From Persicobacter sp. CCB-QB2 (GTDB lineage: Bacteria; Bacteroidota; Bacteroidia; Cytophagales; Cyclobacteriaceae), in the NCBI RefSeq assembly GCF_001274635.1, contig NZ_LBGV01000001.1:1550001-1614000 (forward strand): a stretch of 64,000 nucleotides of DNA. The letters are read 5' to 3'. Below are positions 19,837 to 31,067 of this stretch, piece after piece. The notes under the pieces were generated by a model, which saw only the letters and a program-made list of their open reading frames with translations, ran no database searches and was not told the DNA's origin. The translations under genes were made by a program, and so were the position numbers. Positions within the stretch are counted from its first letter, which is position 1. Every line of letters starts with the position of its first letter.

Positions 19837-20955
19837 TTATTTCATATCGTAAGCAATATCCCAGTCTTTCCAAACGGTTTCGTAGCCATTTTTCTCCAGC
19901 ATTTCCTCAATCAATGCCGGCGACCTTTCATCCGAAATTTCAAATTGCTCCAGCGATTGGGGCTCTACCGCATAGCCTCCCGGATTGGTTTTAGACCCGG
20001 CACTCATCGCCGTAATTCCTAATTTACTAACATGGTCACGGAATTTTTCACTTTCACGGGTCGATAAGCTCAATTCCACCTCCTCATCAAAAATCCGATA
20101 AGCACAAATCAATTGCACCAATTCCCGATCCGACATTTCCACCTTCGGATCCAAGCCGCCACTGAAAGGACGTAAGCGTGGAAAGGAAATGGAGTATTTT
20201 GCGCGCCAGTAAGTTTTCTCCAGATATTCCAAATGCATCGCATTGAAAAAACAATCCGTTCTCCAGTCTTCCAGCCCAATCAATACGCCAAGCCCAATCT
20301 TGTGTATACCTGCTTTTCCCAACCGATCTGGTGTTGCCAAACGATATTCGAAATTGGATTTTTTTCCCTTCGGATGATGCTTTTTATAATCTTCCTGATG
20401 GTAAGTTTCCTGATAAATATAAACCGTATTCAAGCCCTCGGCAATCAGCTCCTCATACTCTTCCTGATCCATCGGCTGTACTTCCATGGACAAATGGGCA
20501 AAATGCGGACGCAGCAATTGCATGGCATTTTTGATATAAGGCACCCCAACGGTTCTGTTGGCTTCTCCGGTCACCAAAAGCAAATGTTCAAAACCCATTT
20601 CTTTGATGTGATCAGCTTCTTTCAGAATTTCTGCATCGGTAAGCGTTCGTCGGGGAATTTTATTATCCAGACTAAAACCACAATAGGTACAAATATTCTG
20701 ACACTCATTGGAAAGATAAAGCGGCACATAAAGCTGCATCGTTTTCCCAAATCGCTTTTGAGTGATCTGATGACTAAGCTGCGCCATCTGCTCCAAATAA
20801 GGGGCTGCAGCCGGTGAAATCATGGCCTTAAAGTCTTCCAAATCCCGCTTTGATTTCCCCAAAGCATGTTCCACATCTTTGGCCGTTTTAGCATAGATGC
20901 TTTGCTTTACCCCTTCCCAATCGTGTTGATGAAATAATTCGCTGAATGTACTCAT
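19837..20955 (-). CDS. thiH: 2-iminoacetate synthase
   Basis: 372 residues. A radical-SAM enzyme that cleaves tyrosine to dehydroglycine for the thiazole of thiamine. The iron-sulfur motif CQNICTYCGF (CxxxCxxC) is in the N-terminal third (about 84-93), with MEVQPMDQEEYEEL and GLEDWRTDCFFNAMHLEYL downstream, as in the family. The C-terminus (SKTNPGGYAVEPQSLEQFEISDERS) is typical. Last gene of the thiamine operon, 3 bp after thiG. Using ThiH rather than ThiO fits anaerobic-capable or Bacteroidota lineages. Confidence 0.96.
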   Translation of the reverse strand: MSTFSELFHQHDWEGVKQSIYAKTAKDVEHALGKSKRDLEDFKAMISPAAAPYLEQMAQLSHQITQKRFGKTMQLYVPLYLSNECQNICTYCGFSLDNKIPRRTLTDAEILKEADHIKEMGFEHLLLVTGEANRTVGVPYIKNAMQLLRPHFAHLSMEVQPMDQEEYEELIAEGLNTVYIYQETYHQEDYKKHHPKGKKSNFEYRLATPDRLGKAGIHKIGLGVLIGLEDWRTDCFFNAMHLEYLEKTYWRAKYSISFPRLRPFSGGLDPKVEMSDRELVQLICAYRIFDEEVELSLSTRESEKFRDHVSKLGITAMSAGSKTNPGGYAVEPQSLEQFEISDERSPALIEEMLEKNGYETVWKDWDIAYDMK

Positions 20956-20958
20956 GGC

Positions 20959-21726
20959 TTATAATTCGTCTAAAAAGGAAGTCAACGGACTGCTTGCTTC
21001 TGCTACTTGCAAGGGCTTTGCCAAACGCGCTTCATAGGCCATTCTCCCGGATTCCACGGCCAGTTTGAACGCTTTCCCCATCACCACGGGATCTCCTGCC
21101 ACCGCTATCGCGGTATTGACCAATACCGCATCTGCTCCCAATTCCATGGCTGCAGCAGCATGAGATGGTGCTCCAATGCCTGCATCCACCACCACCGGCA
21201 CATTAGCTTGTTCAATGATAATTTCCAAAAAGTCTAAAGCTTTCAAGCCCTTATTGGAGCCAATTGGAGCGGCTAAAGGCATCACAGCAGCCGTCCCTAC
21301 TTCTTCCAGACGCTTACACAATACCGGATCAGCATGGCAATAAGGTAAAACGATGAATCCTTTTTTCACTAATTCTTCCGCAGCCTTCAGGGTTTCAATC
21401 GGATCCGGCAATAAATATTTAGGATCCGGATGAATTTCCAGTTTCAGCCAATTGGTTCCTAATGCTTCACGGGCCAGTTCTGCTGCAAAGACCGCCTCTT
21501 TAGCGGTACGAACACCGGAGGTATTCGGCAATAAATTGATATGGTCGTGATTCAAATGACTCAGAATATCATCCTGCTGATCATTCACATTCACCCGCTT
21601 CAGGGCCATTGTCACTAATTCTGAGCCGGAAGCTAAAAGAGCATCTTCCATTTCTTTAGAAGAGGCGAATTTTCCAGTGCCGGTAAACAAGCGGGACTGA
21701 AAGGTTTTATCTGCAATTATTAACAT
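20959..21726 (-). CDS. thiG: Thiazole synthase
   Basis: 255 residues, a TIM barrel that joins DXP, dehydroglycine and ThiS thiocarboxylate into the thiazole phosphate. Motifs: RLFTGTGKF at the start, [34 protein letters not shown] (catalytic Lys), [20 protein letters not shown] and AVLVNTAIA. Standard length. Two bases separate it from thiE, and three from thiH. Confidence 0.97.
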   Translation of the reverse strand: MLIIADKTFQSRLFTGTGKFASSKEMEDALLASGSELVTMALKRVNVNDQQDDILSHLNHDHINLLPNTSGVRTAKEAVFAAELAREALGTNWLKLEIHPDPKYLLPDPIETLKAAEELVKKGFIVLPYCHADPVLCKRLEEVGTAAVMPLAAPIGSNKGLKALDFLEIIIEQANVPVVVDAGIGAPSHAAAAMELGADAVLVNTAIAVAGDPVVMGKAFKLAVESGRMAYEARLAKPLQVAEASSPLTSFLDEL

Positions 21727-21728
21727 GC

Positions 21729-22379
21729 TTATATGGATTTGGAAGAGATCGTATGTGGAGAAAAATGTTGGTCGATTTGTTCAATCAGAAGTTCAGGTTG
21801 CCCTGCATTCAACAAAGCAGAAGAAAGTGAAACACCATGCACACCCACTTGGGATAAGGAAAGAAAATCATCCGCTGTCAGACCTCCGATAGCAAATACC
21901 GGAATATCCAGATCTTCGGATTTCATTTTTTCGATGATGGACTTATAGCCCTCGAGGCCAAGAACAGGACTCAGATTTTTTTTGGTAGTCGTAAAGCGCA
22001 TCGGGCCAACACCTACATAATCCGCTCCGGCGGCCATATGCATTTTGATATCCTCAAAGGTATTGGCCGTTCCGCCGATGATCACCTCAGGGCCTAAAAG
22101 TGCTCGAGCCTCGCTCACCGGCATATCGGTCAGCCCCAAGTGTACGGAGGGAATCCCCAACTCCTTTACAATGCTCGGGTGATCATTCAACGTCAGCAAA
22201 ACATTATTTTCCTTGCACAAATCCATAGCCGCCTTTGCGCCGGTCATTATTTCTGCTTCGGATACGGCTTTCAGTCTTAGCTGTACCCAATCGGCTCCGG
22301 CTTTAATGGCTTTTCGAATGGAATTCAGGTTTTCTTCCACTCCATTGCCCTGACTGATGAAGATTAAGTTCGTTTTCAT
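21729..22379 (-). CDS. thiE: Thiamine phosphate synthase
   Basis: 216 residues. Couples HMP-pyrophosphate with thiazole phosphate. The TIM-barrel signature is complete: [10 protein letters not shown] near the start, [43 protein letters not shown] and [11 protein letters not shown]. Among the two ThiE/TenI-like proteins in this operon, this one keeps the pyrophosphate-binding residues and is therefore the likely true ThiE. Its start overlaps the end of thiD by 4 bp. Confidence 0.93.
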   Translation of the reverse strand: MKTNLIFISQGNGVEENLNSIRKAIKAGADWVQLRLKAVSEAEIMTGAKAAMDLCKENNVLLTLNDHPSIVKELGIPSVHLGLTDMPVSEARALLGPEVIIGGTANTFEDIKMHMAAGADYVGVGPMRFTTTKKNLSPVLGLEGYKSIIEKMKSEDLDIPVFAIGGLTADDFLSLSQVGVHGVSLSSALLNAGQPELLIEQIDQHFSPHTISSKSI

Positions 22380-23119
22380 GAAGTTTTTTGATGATAGGCT
22401 AAAATTCCGGGATTACTCTCCATGCATTGTTCCAGATACTGTTTCGCCAGTTGACAGGCTTTTTCAAGGGAATGACCTTTCGCCAAATTAGCAGTAATCG
22501 CCGCGCTTAAAATACAGCCTGTACCATGCTTGTCCGGCAATTTTCCCTTGTCGGAAGTGAGTTTCACCGCATCACCAAGCATTAGGCAAAGTAAATCAGT
22601 ACCCAAATCCGCCCCACTCGCATGTCCGCCTTTGAGGAGAATATTGGTGCTCAGCGGAATATCAAAATTCAATCCCAATTTATCTGCCTCCGGTTGATTT
22701 GGCGTCAGCAAAAAAAGGTGAGGCAAAATCCGTTCTTGGAAGAAATCCGCGCCTTCTGCATGAAATTCAAAACCTGCAGAGGCCGAAAGAATCGGATCCA
22801 GGATCAATCGGGCTGTGGGCAACACTTCTTTGAGGTGCAGGATGATTTCCCATAAAAATGGCCAGGACTTTACCAATCCGATTTTCACAAATTGAATTTC
22901 CTGCCCTGCAATCACAGCATCAATCTGACTTTTCACTTCCTCCACGGTGAGCCAGTGCGCACTTTGAAACTGATGTCCGTTCTGAACCGTCCAGCAAGTC
23001 ATTGCTGTCAGTCCCAGACACTCCAACTGCTCAAAGGTTTTGGCATCCGCCAGTATGCCCGCTCCGCCGGAAGGGTCATAACCTGCGATACTCAAAACAA
23101 CCGGTCTTGGCTCATTCAT
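22376..23119 (-). CDS. thiD: Hydroxymethylpyrimidine/phosphomethylpyrimidine kinase
   Basis: 247 residues from the ATG at 23119. A TTG 24 bp further upstream would also be in frame, but the ATG immediately before RPVVLSIAGYDPSGGAGILADAKTF fits the family. It phosphorylates HMP and HMP-P. PfkB/ribokinase-type fold with the C-terminal anion-hole motif DKHGTGCILSAAI. It overlaps the preceding tenI-like gene by 8 bp and thiE by 4 bp. Confidence 0.95.
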   Translation of the reverse strand: MNEPRPVVLSIAGYDPSGGAGILADAKTFEQLECLGLTAMTCWTVQNGHQFQSAHWLTVEEVKSQIDAVIAGQEIQFVKIGLVKSWPFLWEIILHLKEVLPTARLILDPILSASAGFEFHAEGADFFQERILPHLFLLTPNQPEADKLGLNFDIPLSTNILLKGGHASGADLGTDLLCLMLGDAVKLTSDKGKLPDKHGTGCILSAAITANLAKGHSLEKACQLAKQYLEQCMESNPGILAYHQKTS

Positions 23120-23711
23120 GGATTTGGTTTTTAATTTGCTCAAAATTTTCCAAGGGATCGGAATCTCCCTTCCACACTGCTCCCATCAAGGCACAGGATT
23201 GAAATCCAATCTCCCGAATTTGACGAATCTGATTTTTCCCAATACCCCCCAAAGCCGTGCAATTGGGGACCTGCTCCAAGGCTTTTTGGAAAAAACCGGG
23301 ATCCTCAGCCTGATAATTCAACTTTGAAATGCTCGGGAATACGGGACTTACCAAAACAGCATCAGCCCAGGCCTGAACCGCATTCAATTCCGCCTCATCA
23401 TGTGCTCCCGCGGAGAATTTCCGCCCCTCAGATTTTTCTTCTTCAATAAAATCCGATAAATCGGAAGCGTACAGTTGCCCCTTCAGATGAAAGCCGATAT
23501 GTTCAAAAGTTTCCTCCGGGATTTCCTTTAAATGTAGAAAAATCCGTGAATGGAAACACTCCGGCAATTGCTCCAGAAAACGGGCAAACACCTTCCGCTC
23601 AAAATTACTTTTGCGGTAATGGTAATAATCCAAAGCCCGGTCAAAGAAGTCCGCTACCATAGCTGCCTCTTCCCTGACCGGAACTTCCGGAGAGATTAGC
23701 CTCCATTCCAT
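23112..23711 (-). CDS. ThiE/TenI-like protein (second copy in the operon)
   Basis: 199 residues with TIM-barrel features of the thiamine phosphate synthase/TenI family: FHLKGQLYASDL, SAGAHDEAELNAV, ADAVLVSPVF, TALGGIGKNQI and GAVWKGDSDP. The Lys/Arg and Asn/Asp pyrophosphate ligands of real ThiE (the RLK and NDHP motifs) are not visible. TenI proteins in Bacillus isomerise the thiazole tautomer rather than make thiamine phosphate, so a TenI-type accessory role is likelier. Three bases after thiC, overlapping thiD by 8. Confidence 0.8.
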   Translation of the reverse strand: MEWRLISPEVPVREEAAMVADFFDRALDYYHYRKSNFERKVFARFLEQLPECFHSRIFLHLKEIPEETFEHIGFHLKGQLYASDLSDFIEEEKSEGRKFSAGAHDEAELNAVQAWADAVLVSPVFPSISKLNYQAEDPGFFQKALEQVPNCTALGGIGKNQIRQIREIGFQSCALMGAVWKGDSDPLENFEQIKNQIHE

Positions 23712-23714
23712 GGA

Positions 23715-25576
<1,862 letters not shown>

Positions 25577-25579
25577 GTG

Positions 25580-25783
25580 TTATCCTCCTTGGGTGGCGCG
25601 AATGACCATCACTTGATCTTGGTTTTTTAGCTGATAAGTTTCCCAATCCGAGCGTGGAACGACGGATTGATTAACGGCTACAGCGATGCCTCTGGCTTCC
25701 GCCAAACTTTCTGTTTGTAAAAATCCAAGAAGTGAAATGGATGATTCACACTCCTTTGCAGTATCATTGAGGTAGATTGTCAT
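25580..25783 (-). CDS. thiS: Sulfur carrier protein ThiS
   Basis: 67 residues, beta-grasp ubiquitin-like protein that carries sulfur as a C-terminal thiocarboxylate. Begins MTIYLNDTAKE and ends QGG, the required Gly-Gly. Mid-region IAVAVNQSVVPRSDWETYQL matches ThiS. First gene after the riboswitch, 3 bp before thiC. The adenylating partner ThiF is not in this window. Confidence 0.93.
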   Translation of the reverse strand: MTIYLNDTAKECESSISLLGFLQTESLAEARGIAVAVNQSVVPRSDWETYQLKNQDQVMVIRATQGG

Positions 25784-25928
25784 ACCTGTTTTTTAATAAT
25801 TCAGATTAAAATCGAAGCTATTCCGACGAAATCTGTAAAAAAAGTACATGATAAGGGCGAATTTTTAACCCCTAATTCTTTAGGTATGACCTCACAAGGA
25901 GGGATTCACTATGAAATGAAAATCACTT

Positions 25929-26000
25929 TTCCCTTCGGCAGTATTAACTGCATCAGGTTCATAGGGTATAATCTCAGCCAAACAAGGGCACCCCTAAAGT
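25929..26000 (-). promoter_or_regulatory. TPP riboswitch (THI element)
   Basis: On the minus strand the conserved segments occur in order: GGGGTGCCC, GGCTGAGATTATACCC, TATGAACCTGATGCAGTT, AATACTGCCGAAGGGA. These are the thiamine-pyrophosphate aptamer core, with the CUGAGA and ACCUGA signatures. It lies about 145 nt before thiS and should switch off the whole operon when TPP is plentiful. The expression platform between 25784 and 25928 is not obvious; a CCTAA/TTAGG mini-stem and a run of T at about 25840 may be part of it. Confidence 0.95.
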
Positions 26001-26004
26001 TTCC

Positions 26005-26012
26005 TAAAGGTA
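26005..26012 (-). promoter_or_regulatory. -7-like box TACCTTTA of the thiamine operon
   Basis: One mismatch from TAnnTTTG, placed so that transcription would start right at the first base of the riboswitch. Confidence 0.4.
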
Positions 26013-26035
26013 AATAAAAAAAAATCAATCCTGCA

Positions 26036-26078
26036 AATAAAAAAAGGAAAGGAAAAACGATTAACGTTTTCTCCTTCC
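26036..26078 (-). terminator. Terminator after the amidase gene
   Basis: On the minus strand GGAGAAAACG pairs with CGTTTTTCC around a TTAAT loop, followed by CCTTTTTTT. It insulates the amidase gene from the thiamine operon. Confidence 0.7.
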
Positions 26079-26142
26079 CTCTGTACAAAATATAACGCAT
26101 CTATAAAAAATTATATTCTTTAAGTAAGAAAAATATACTTTT

Positions 26143-26886
26143 CTATGCCCCTTTGGCCTGTGGTTTAAAGGAAGCGACTGCCAGGCAATTTTTCATTTTT
26201 TTCCAGGAGACTTCCCCCATCAAACCATCCGGCAACAATTGATTATCGACCTGAAACTGTAATACCGCTTTTCGACATTCCGGGGACCAAAGACCATCGA
26301 TACGACCATGATAATAACCTAAGCTGGAAAGCGCCTTTTGTAAGGTAATCATCAGTTTTGGGTCTTCATTATTGACCAAATCAGTAATTTGACCGCTTTT
26401 TAGAAAAGTGATCCATTCTTGCAAATAATAACCCGGACAGGGACCTTCTCTAAAATCATGGTGGCCAAAAACCTTTTGTAAACTAATCCTGTATTCCTTA
26501 CACAGATATTGAATCAGTTCTCCTAAGGCCATCAATTGCTGACTACTTGGCTGTTGTCCACCCCGGTAATTTAATCCATTAAAATTTCCCAGCACTACTA
26601 TACCAATACTAGTGGTATTTTCTCCTTTGGTATGCCAGACAATATCGGAGACATCATTGCATTGTACAATTTTCCCATCGGATTCAATGGCAAAATGGTA
26701 ACAAATTCTGGGGCATCCCTGCAGGCAAATATGATTGGAAGAAATGTGGTATTGGTTGAGGGCTTTCGTATCTGAAGCCGTCATGGACTGGTGCAGAATA
26801 ATTTTGTCAATTACGGAAAGAGGGCGGTTCGTCCAGCTTCGATGGGGGTGACGATCCAATGATAGTACCTGATCGACTATATGCAT
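26143..26886 (-). CDS. N-acetylmuramoyl-L-alanine amidase with C-terminal peptidoglycan-binding domain
   Basis: 247 residues. An Amidase_2/PGRP-type domain (about 20-165) shows the zinc ligands and catalytic context: IILHQSM (first His), IVWHTKGENTTSIGIVVLGN, and FGHHDFREGPCPG (second His and Cys). A PG_binding_1 three-helix domain (about 180-235: LQKALSSLGYYHGRIDGLWS, LPDGLMGEVSWKKM) follows. No signal peptide is visible at either the first or later Met. It may be released by lysis, exported in an unusual way, or act on muropeptides in the cytoplasm like AmpD. Single gene on the minus strand with its own terminator. Confidence 0.85.
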   Translation of the reverse strand: MHIVDQVLSLDRHPHRSWTNRPLSVIDKIILHQSMTASDTKALNQYHISSNHICLQGCPRICYHFAIESDGKIVQCNDVSDIVWHTKGENTTSIGIVVLGNFNGLNYRGGQQPSSQQLMALGELIQYLCKEYRISLQKVFGHHDFREGPCPGYYLQEWITFLKSGQITDLVNNEDPKLMITLQKALSSLGYYHGRIDGLWSPECRKAVLQFQVDNQLLPDGLMGEVSWKKMKNCLAVASFKPQAKGA

Positions 26887-27425
26887 AATGGGGGAGTTGG
26901 TGATACGGCAATTTAAAAATCAAACAGAAGGTAACCTTTTCAGCATCAGTATTTTCTTACCTAAGTAAGTTTTAGTTAAAAATTACAATCTTTAATTAAA
27001 CAAGCTGGAAAAAGTCCCAGTCGCCATTTTGATTTTTTCCCATTAATATTGCTGCCAGGATCATGGGTTTCCTAAATAAACAGATTCGGTCATATTTGAT
27101 TTGGTTATTTATCCCGTATTATTTGTGCTAAGTTCCTCATTTCATCTTCTTCTTTGGATATTACCCATAAAGAAGAAAATCCCTTCATTTTCCCACCTTC
27201 AGCTAAACAAAAATTTGAACAGGTAACCTCTAGCCTAAGCAGGTCTAAATAACTGGCTACTCTTCCACTGAGAGCATGCAAACAAAGGCCGTTGAAACAT
27301 CACCTCAAAGATATGCAGGCAATCTTTTTCGCCCTATATTCCCTTCAGGAGCAATTATTCCTTAAAAAATGCAATCTTTTCATTCAGGGCTTTACGTATA
27401 TGCTAATACAGAAAACCCCCTCAGT
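26887..27425. other. Gene-free region between amidase and an unknown gene
   Basis: About 540 bp. I see no convincing coding frame, RNA gene or long repeat. An in-frame ATG at 27369 could extend the next gene upstream by 19 residues. Confidence 0.4.
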
Positions 27426-27821
27426 ATGAACAACGCAAAAATCCATCTCCCCGACCTCGACTTCGATTTCAAATTATGGAAAGAAACCCTTGCCTTTTGG
27501 AAAAGGACTGGTGAGCTTCATTTATTGAGATTAAGTGACCTTCATAAACTAGATAAAATTTCCAGTGAGTCCTATGGTTCCTTACGCTGGGAGTATGAGC
27601 AACAGCTGGACAAGATTGTAGCACTCCTTGCCAAAATAAAAGTGCAGGAAGATGAAATGGCCTATTATCATAAAGATTACCCCATCAATATGGGGCATCA
27701 GCATTATAAAGATTATCTAAGTATTAGGGACCGAATGCGACAATTAGAATCCTACACCAAAGATCTTGAAGAAGAATTCGATTACATTAACCGAAAAGTA
27801 GTCCTTCCCCATCTACATTAA
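27426..27821 (+). CDS. Uncharacterised charged helical protein
   Basis: 131 residues from ATG 27426 (MNNAKIHLPDLDF); an earlier ATG at 27369 would add a low-complexity lead. I do not recognise it. The sequence is highly charged and helical, rich in E, K, Y and L (about 30-110), with likely coiled coil (YEQQLDKIVALLAKIKVQED, then MRQLESYTKDLEEEFDYI). No signal peptide or membrane segment, so cytoplasmic. It stands alone before the S41 protease gene. The run of charged amphipathic sequence and the lack of any other frame make it likely real. Confidence 0.55.
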   Translation: MNNAKIHLPDLDFDFKLWKETLAFWKRTGELHLLRLSDLHKLDKISSESYGSLRWEYEQQLDKIVALLAKIKVQEDEMAYYHKDYPINMGHQHYKDYLSIRDRMRQLESYTKDLEEEFDYINRKVVLPHLH

Positions 27822-28106
27822 GTTTATATTTTAAAACACATTTCATTAACTTTCAACCTAATAATACCCATTGCAAAGGTTAAAATATAGAATTGTTTAC
27901 TAATCGATAAACTTTTCGCAAATAATGCGTAAAACTAGAAGGGTATGCTGCAGAATATCCCATTAAAGTAGCATTAAATCACGACCATTTGATGCTTTGC
28001 ACTTTGGATATTGCCGATAAATTCACAACTTGTTCGAGTTTTTTAATTCGGATGAGGGCTTAGCCAAGACTAAATCTTAAATACTACAACCTATTTTCTT
28101 TGGATA

Positions 28107-29737
28107 ATGAGTAAAACAAAAAATTCAAAATTTCACATTAAACTACCTTTGTTTATTGCCATGGGATTGGCTGCGGGGATATTGATTGGGGCTACCATGG
28201 CCGGAAATGAATCGCCAAAGAATAATTCGCTTATCAGTAGTATCCATAAATTCTCGAACATCGTCAGCTATATTCAGCGTGATTATGTAGATGAGGTGGA
28301 TACGGAAGATTTAGTGGAAACCGCTATTGCGAAAATGCTGGAAAAGCTCGATCCACACAGCGTTTACATCGCTGCCAAAGATTTGGAATTATCCAAGTCA
28401 CAATTGGAGGGTAAATTTTACGGGATCGGAATCGAGTTTAATATTCTGAGAGACACCCTTTATGTGGTGGCTCCTTTGAGTGGTGGCCCTTCCGAAAAAT
28501 TAGGCATTCGCAGTGGAGATAAAATTGTAGAGGTGGACGGAGAAAATGTTGCCAGTACTGGTATTTCCAATCGAGATGTGATCAATATCCTACGTGGAGA
28601 GAAAGGCACAAAAGTAAGTGTGAAAATCTATCGTAAAAATGCCCCTGAACTATTGGCCTTTGACATTATCCGTGACAAAATCCCTCAAAATTCTGTGGAT
28701 GTATCTTATATGGTAAACGATGAAATTGGTTACCTAAAAGTAAGTCGTTTCTCCGCCACTACCTACCAGGAGTTTTATGAGGCCATGAAAAGCCTTAAAG
28801 AACAAGGCATGACCAAATTAATTTTGGATCTACAGGGAAATCCTGGTGGTTATATGGATCGCGCAGTGAACATGGTGGATGAAATCCTGAAAGACGGCGA
28901 TATGATCGTTTACACCAAAGGGAAAGAAAAACGTTACAATGTCCAGTATGTAGCGAAACGCAAAGGCATGTTCGAAGAAGGAAAAGTGATTGTCCTTTTA
29001 GATGAAGGTTCTGCTTCTGCTTCAGAGATTGTTTCGGGGCTATTCAGGACAATGACCGCGGTTTAGTGATTGGTAGAAGATCCTTCGGAAAAGGTCTGGT
29101 TCAAATGCCGATTCCTTTGAATGATGGCTCGGAATTGAGATTAACGATTTCCAGATACTATACGCCTAGTGGCCGCTCAATTCAGAAACCATATGATAAA
29201 GAACATATGGAAGATTACTATATGGACCGCATTAACCGCTACGAACATGGAGAGTTCTTCCATGCGGATAGTATTAAAATGAATGATTCGCTAAAATATG
29301 AAACAGCTCACGGGCGAATCGTTTACGGTGGCGGAGGTATTATGCCGGATTATTTCGTTCCTTTGGATACCACCATGCACAGTAATTATTTCACCAAATT
29401 GTTTTACAGCAATGCCCTTCGGGAATACACCATTAAGTATTACGAAAAGAATCAAAACAAGCTGAAGTCCATGGATTACCAAGATTTCAAAGCAAATTTT
29501 GAGGTGAGTGATGCCATGCTGAAGGACCTGGTAAAAACAGCCAAAGAACTGGATGTGGCTTACAATGAAGAAGAATTTGAAATCTCAAAACCATTGATCA
29601 AACTACGAATAAAGGCGCAGCTCGCCCGAAGTGTTTGGGACAATGAAGGCTTCTTCCCGATATTCAATGAAACCAATGAAGTCTTCCAGCAAGCCCTTAA
29701 GATCATGGAAGATGATCAAGCCTGGTCGAAATTATAA
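28107..29737 (+). CDS. S41-family C-terminal processing peptidase; one-base frameshift
   Basis: 543 residues when repaired. N-terminal signal/anchor (LFIAMGLAAGILIGATMAG), PDZ domain (about 90-180: GKFYGIGIEFNI, LGIRSGDKIVEVDGENV), then the S41 serine protease core. The Ser motif DEGSASASEIVSG is in the first frame and the Lys motif GRRSFGKGLVQ in the second. At the GGGG run 29036-29039 the frame slips: with a fifth G it reads SGAIQDNDRGLVIGRRSFGK. The break therefore separates catalytic Ser from Lys, and neither half could be active. Tail-specific proteases of this type process periplasmic or exported proteins. Strong terminator downstream. Confidence 0.92.
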
Positions 29738-29743
29738 TTAACC

Positions 29744-29774
29744 AAAAGGTTGTTCCCCGGAGCAACCTTTTTTG
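29744..29774 (+). terminator. Terminator after the S41 protease
   Basis: AAAAGGTTGTTCC/GGAGCAACCTTTT stem, one mismatch, followed by a T run, beginning 6 bp after the stop. Confidence 0.88.
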
Positions 29775-29826
29775 TTTTTAATATCAAAATGCAAGCAATT
29801 GCATCTCCTGTTAGTACTATTTTTTT

Positions 29827-29834
29827 TACCTTTG
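29827..29834 (+). promoter_or_regulatory. -7 box TACCTTTG of the arginase-family gene
   Basis: Perfect TAnnTTTG 39 bp before the ATG; the -33 element is not clear. Confidence 0.4.
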
Positions 29835-29873
29835 AGGAGAGTAATTTCCCACTCAATCTAATCCAATAATATC

Positions 29874-30860
29874 ATGAGCTATACCATTCCCGATCTACAT
29901 CAGTGGCACGGAAGAATAGATACTGAAGATGGCGAACTGGGCCATCGTTGGCACCAAATTGTTGAAGCTTTAAACCTGGAAGAAGCTTCTGACTTAAAAG
30001 AAGGTAATCAAAGATTTGCTTTCCTGGGTTTCAGAAGTGATGAAGGTGTCAAAAGGAATAAAGGAAGAATTGGCGCTTTAAAAGGCCCGGAAACTCTTCG
30101 CAGAGTAATGAGCAGTACCGCGGTTCACTTTGATGAACAAAAAGTGAAATTATTGGAGGCGGGAGATGTTTCTTGTGTAAATCATAAAATGGAGGAAGCA
30201 CAAGAAGAGTTAGGTAAACGAGTAAAACAACTGCTCGAGAGAAAAACGCTTCCTATTGTCTTAGGCGGTGGTCATGAAATCTCCTTTGGACACTACCTTG
30301 GGCTGCATAATTGGGTAAAGAAACACCATCCCGGAAAGAAAATCGGAATAGTCAATTTTGACGCCCACTTTGACTTGAGAGTTCCTAGTCCGGAGCCATC
30401 GTCAGGAACACCTTTTAATCAGATTTCACAACTATGTGAAAAAGATGACACTTCTTTCCTGTATCAGGTGATGGGTATCAACCCAGCAGCCAATACCAGA
30501 AAACTTTTCCAAATTGCGGAAGAATTAAAGGTGCATCACGTCCCTTATTATGAAATGCACATCAGCCATATTCATGAATTAGCCCATGCGCTGCATAAAT
30601 TCATTAATCGTTGCGATTTCATTTATATGACCATTGACATGGATGTTTTTTCCGCTCCATTTGCACCAGGCGTCAGTGCATTAAATTCCTGTGGCACATT
30701 CCCGGAAGTAATTTCTGCCATGATCCGAAGAGTAGCAAAGTCAGGTAAACTTTTGAGTATGGATATTGCCGAACTCAATCCTAAATTCGACATCGATGAC
30801 CGTACGGCAAAACTAGCGAGCCACCTGATCTACGAATTGATCAATGCTAAATGTGAGTAA
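29874..30860 (+). CDS. Arginase/agmatinase-family hydrolase, probably formimidoylglutamase
   Basis: 328 residues. The binuclear manganese motifs of the ureohydrolase family are all present: PIVLGGGHEISFGHYLGL, GIVNFDAHFDLR, and TIDMDVFSAPFAPGVSA, with the acidic DIAELNP near the end. The long N-terminal part (EGVKRNKGRIGALKGPETLRRVM) and overall length match Bacteroidota formimidoylglutamase (HutG), which acts in histidine breakdown. No other hut gene is near, so the substrate is inferred from family resemblance only. Arginase or agmatinase are alternatives. Confidence 0.78.
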   Translation: MSYTIPDLHQWHGRIDTEDGELGHRWHQIVEALNLEEASDLKEGNQRFAFLGFRSDEGVKRNKGRIGALKGPETLRRVMSSTAVHFDEQKVKLLEAGDVSCVNHKMEEAQEELGKRVKQLLERKTLPIVLGGGHEISFGHYLGLHNWVKKHHPGKKIGIVNFDAHFDLRVPSPEPSSGTPFNQISQLCEKDDTSFLYQVMGINPAANTRKLFQIAEELKVHHVPYYEMHISHIHELAHALHKFINRCDFIYMTIDMDVFSAPFAPGVSALNSCGTFPEVISAMIRRVAKSGKLLSMDIAELNPKFDIDDRTAKLASHLIYELINAKCE

Positions 30861-30961
30861 GAACAGGCTTAATGGCCAAAAACTATCTGTAAAATAAAAA
30901 GAAATTCAAAATCCTATCCGGTGGCGTGACTTTTAACATGCCGTAAATAATTTAAATTACT

Positions 30962-30986
30962 GAGGCTGCTTCTTTAAGGCAGCCTC
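30962..30986 (+). terminator. Hairpin after the arginase-family gene
   Basis: GAGGCTGC/GCAGCCTC perfect stem about 100 bp after the stop; the following T tract is weak (TGTTATTT). Confidence 0.55.
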
Positions 30987-31067
30987 TGTTATTTCCCATC
31001 AGGATTAAACCATCAGTTTTAGTTGGGAAAGGATTTTGGTAAATTGGTCAAAAATTAATGCGCAAAA

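Noticed and set aside
25909..26100. 63-residue minus-strand frame
   Set aside because: Covers the amidase terminator and the TPP riboswitch.
28107..29737. Programmed frameshift in the S41 protease
   Set aside because: No slippery heptamer at the site, and the same one-base loss pattern recurs in four other genes.
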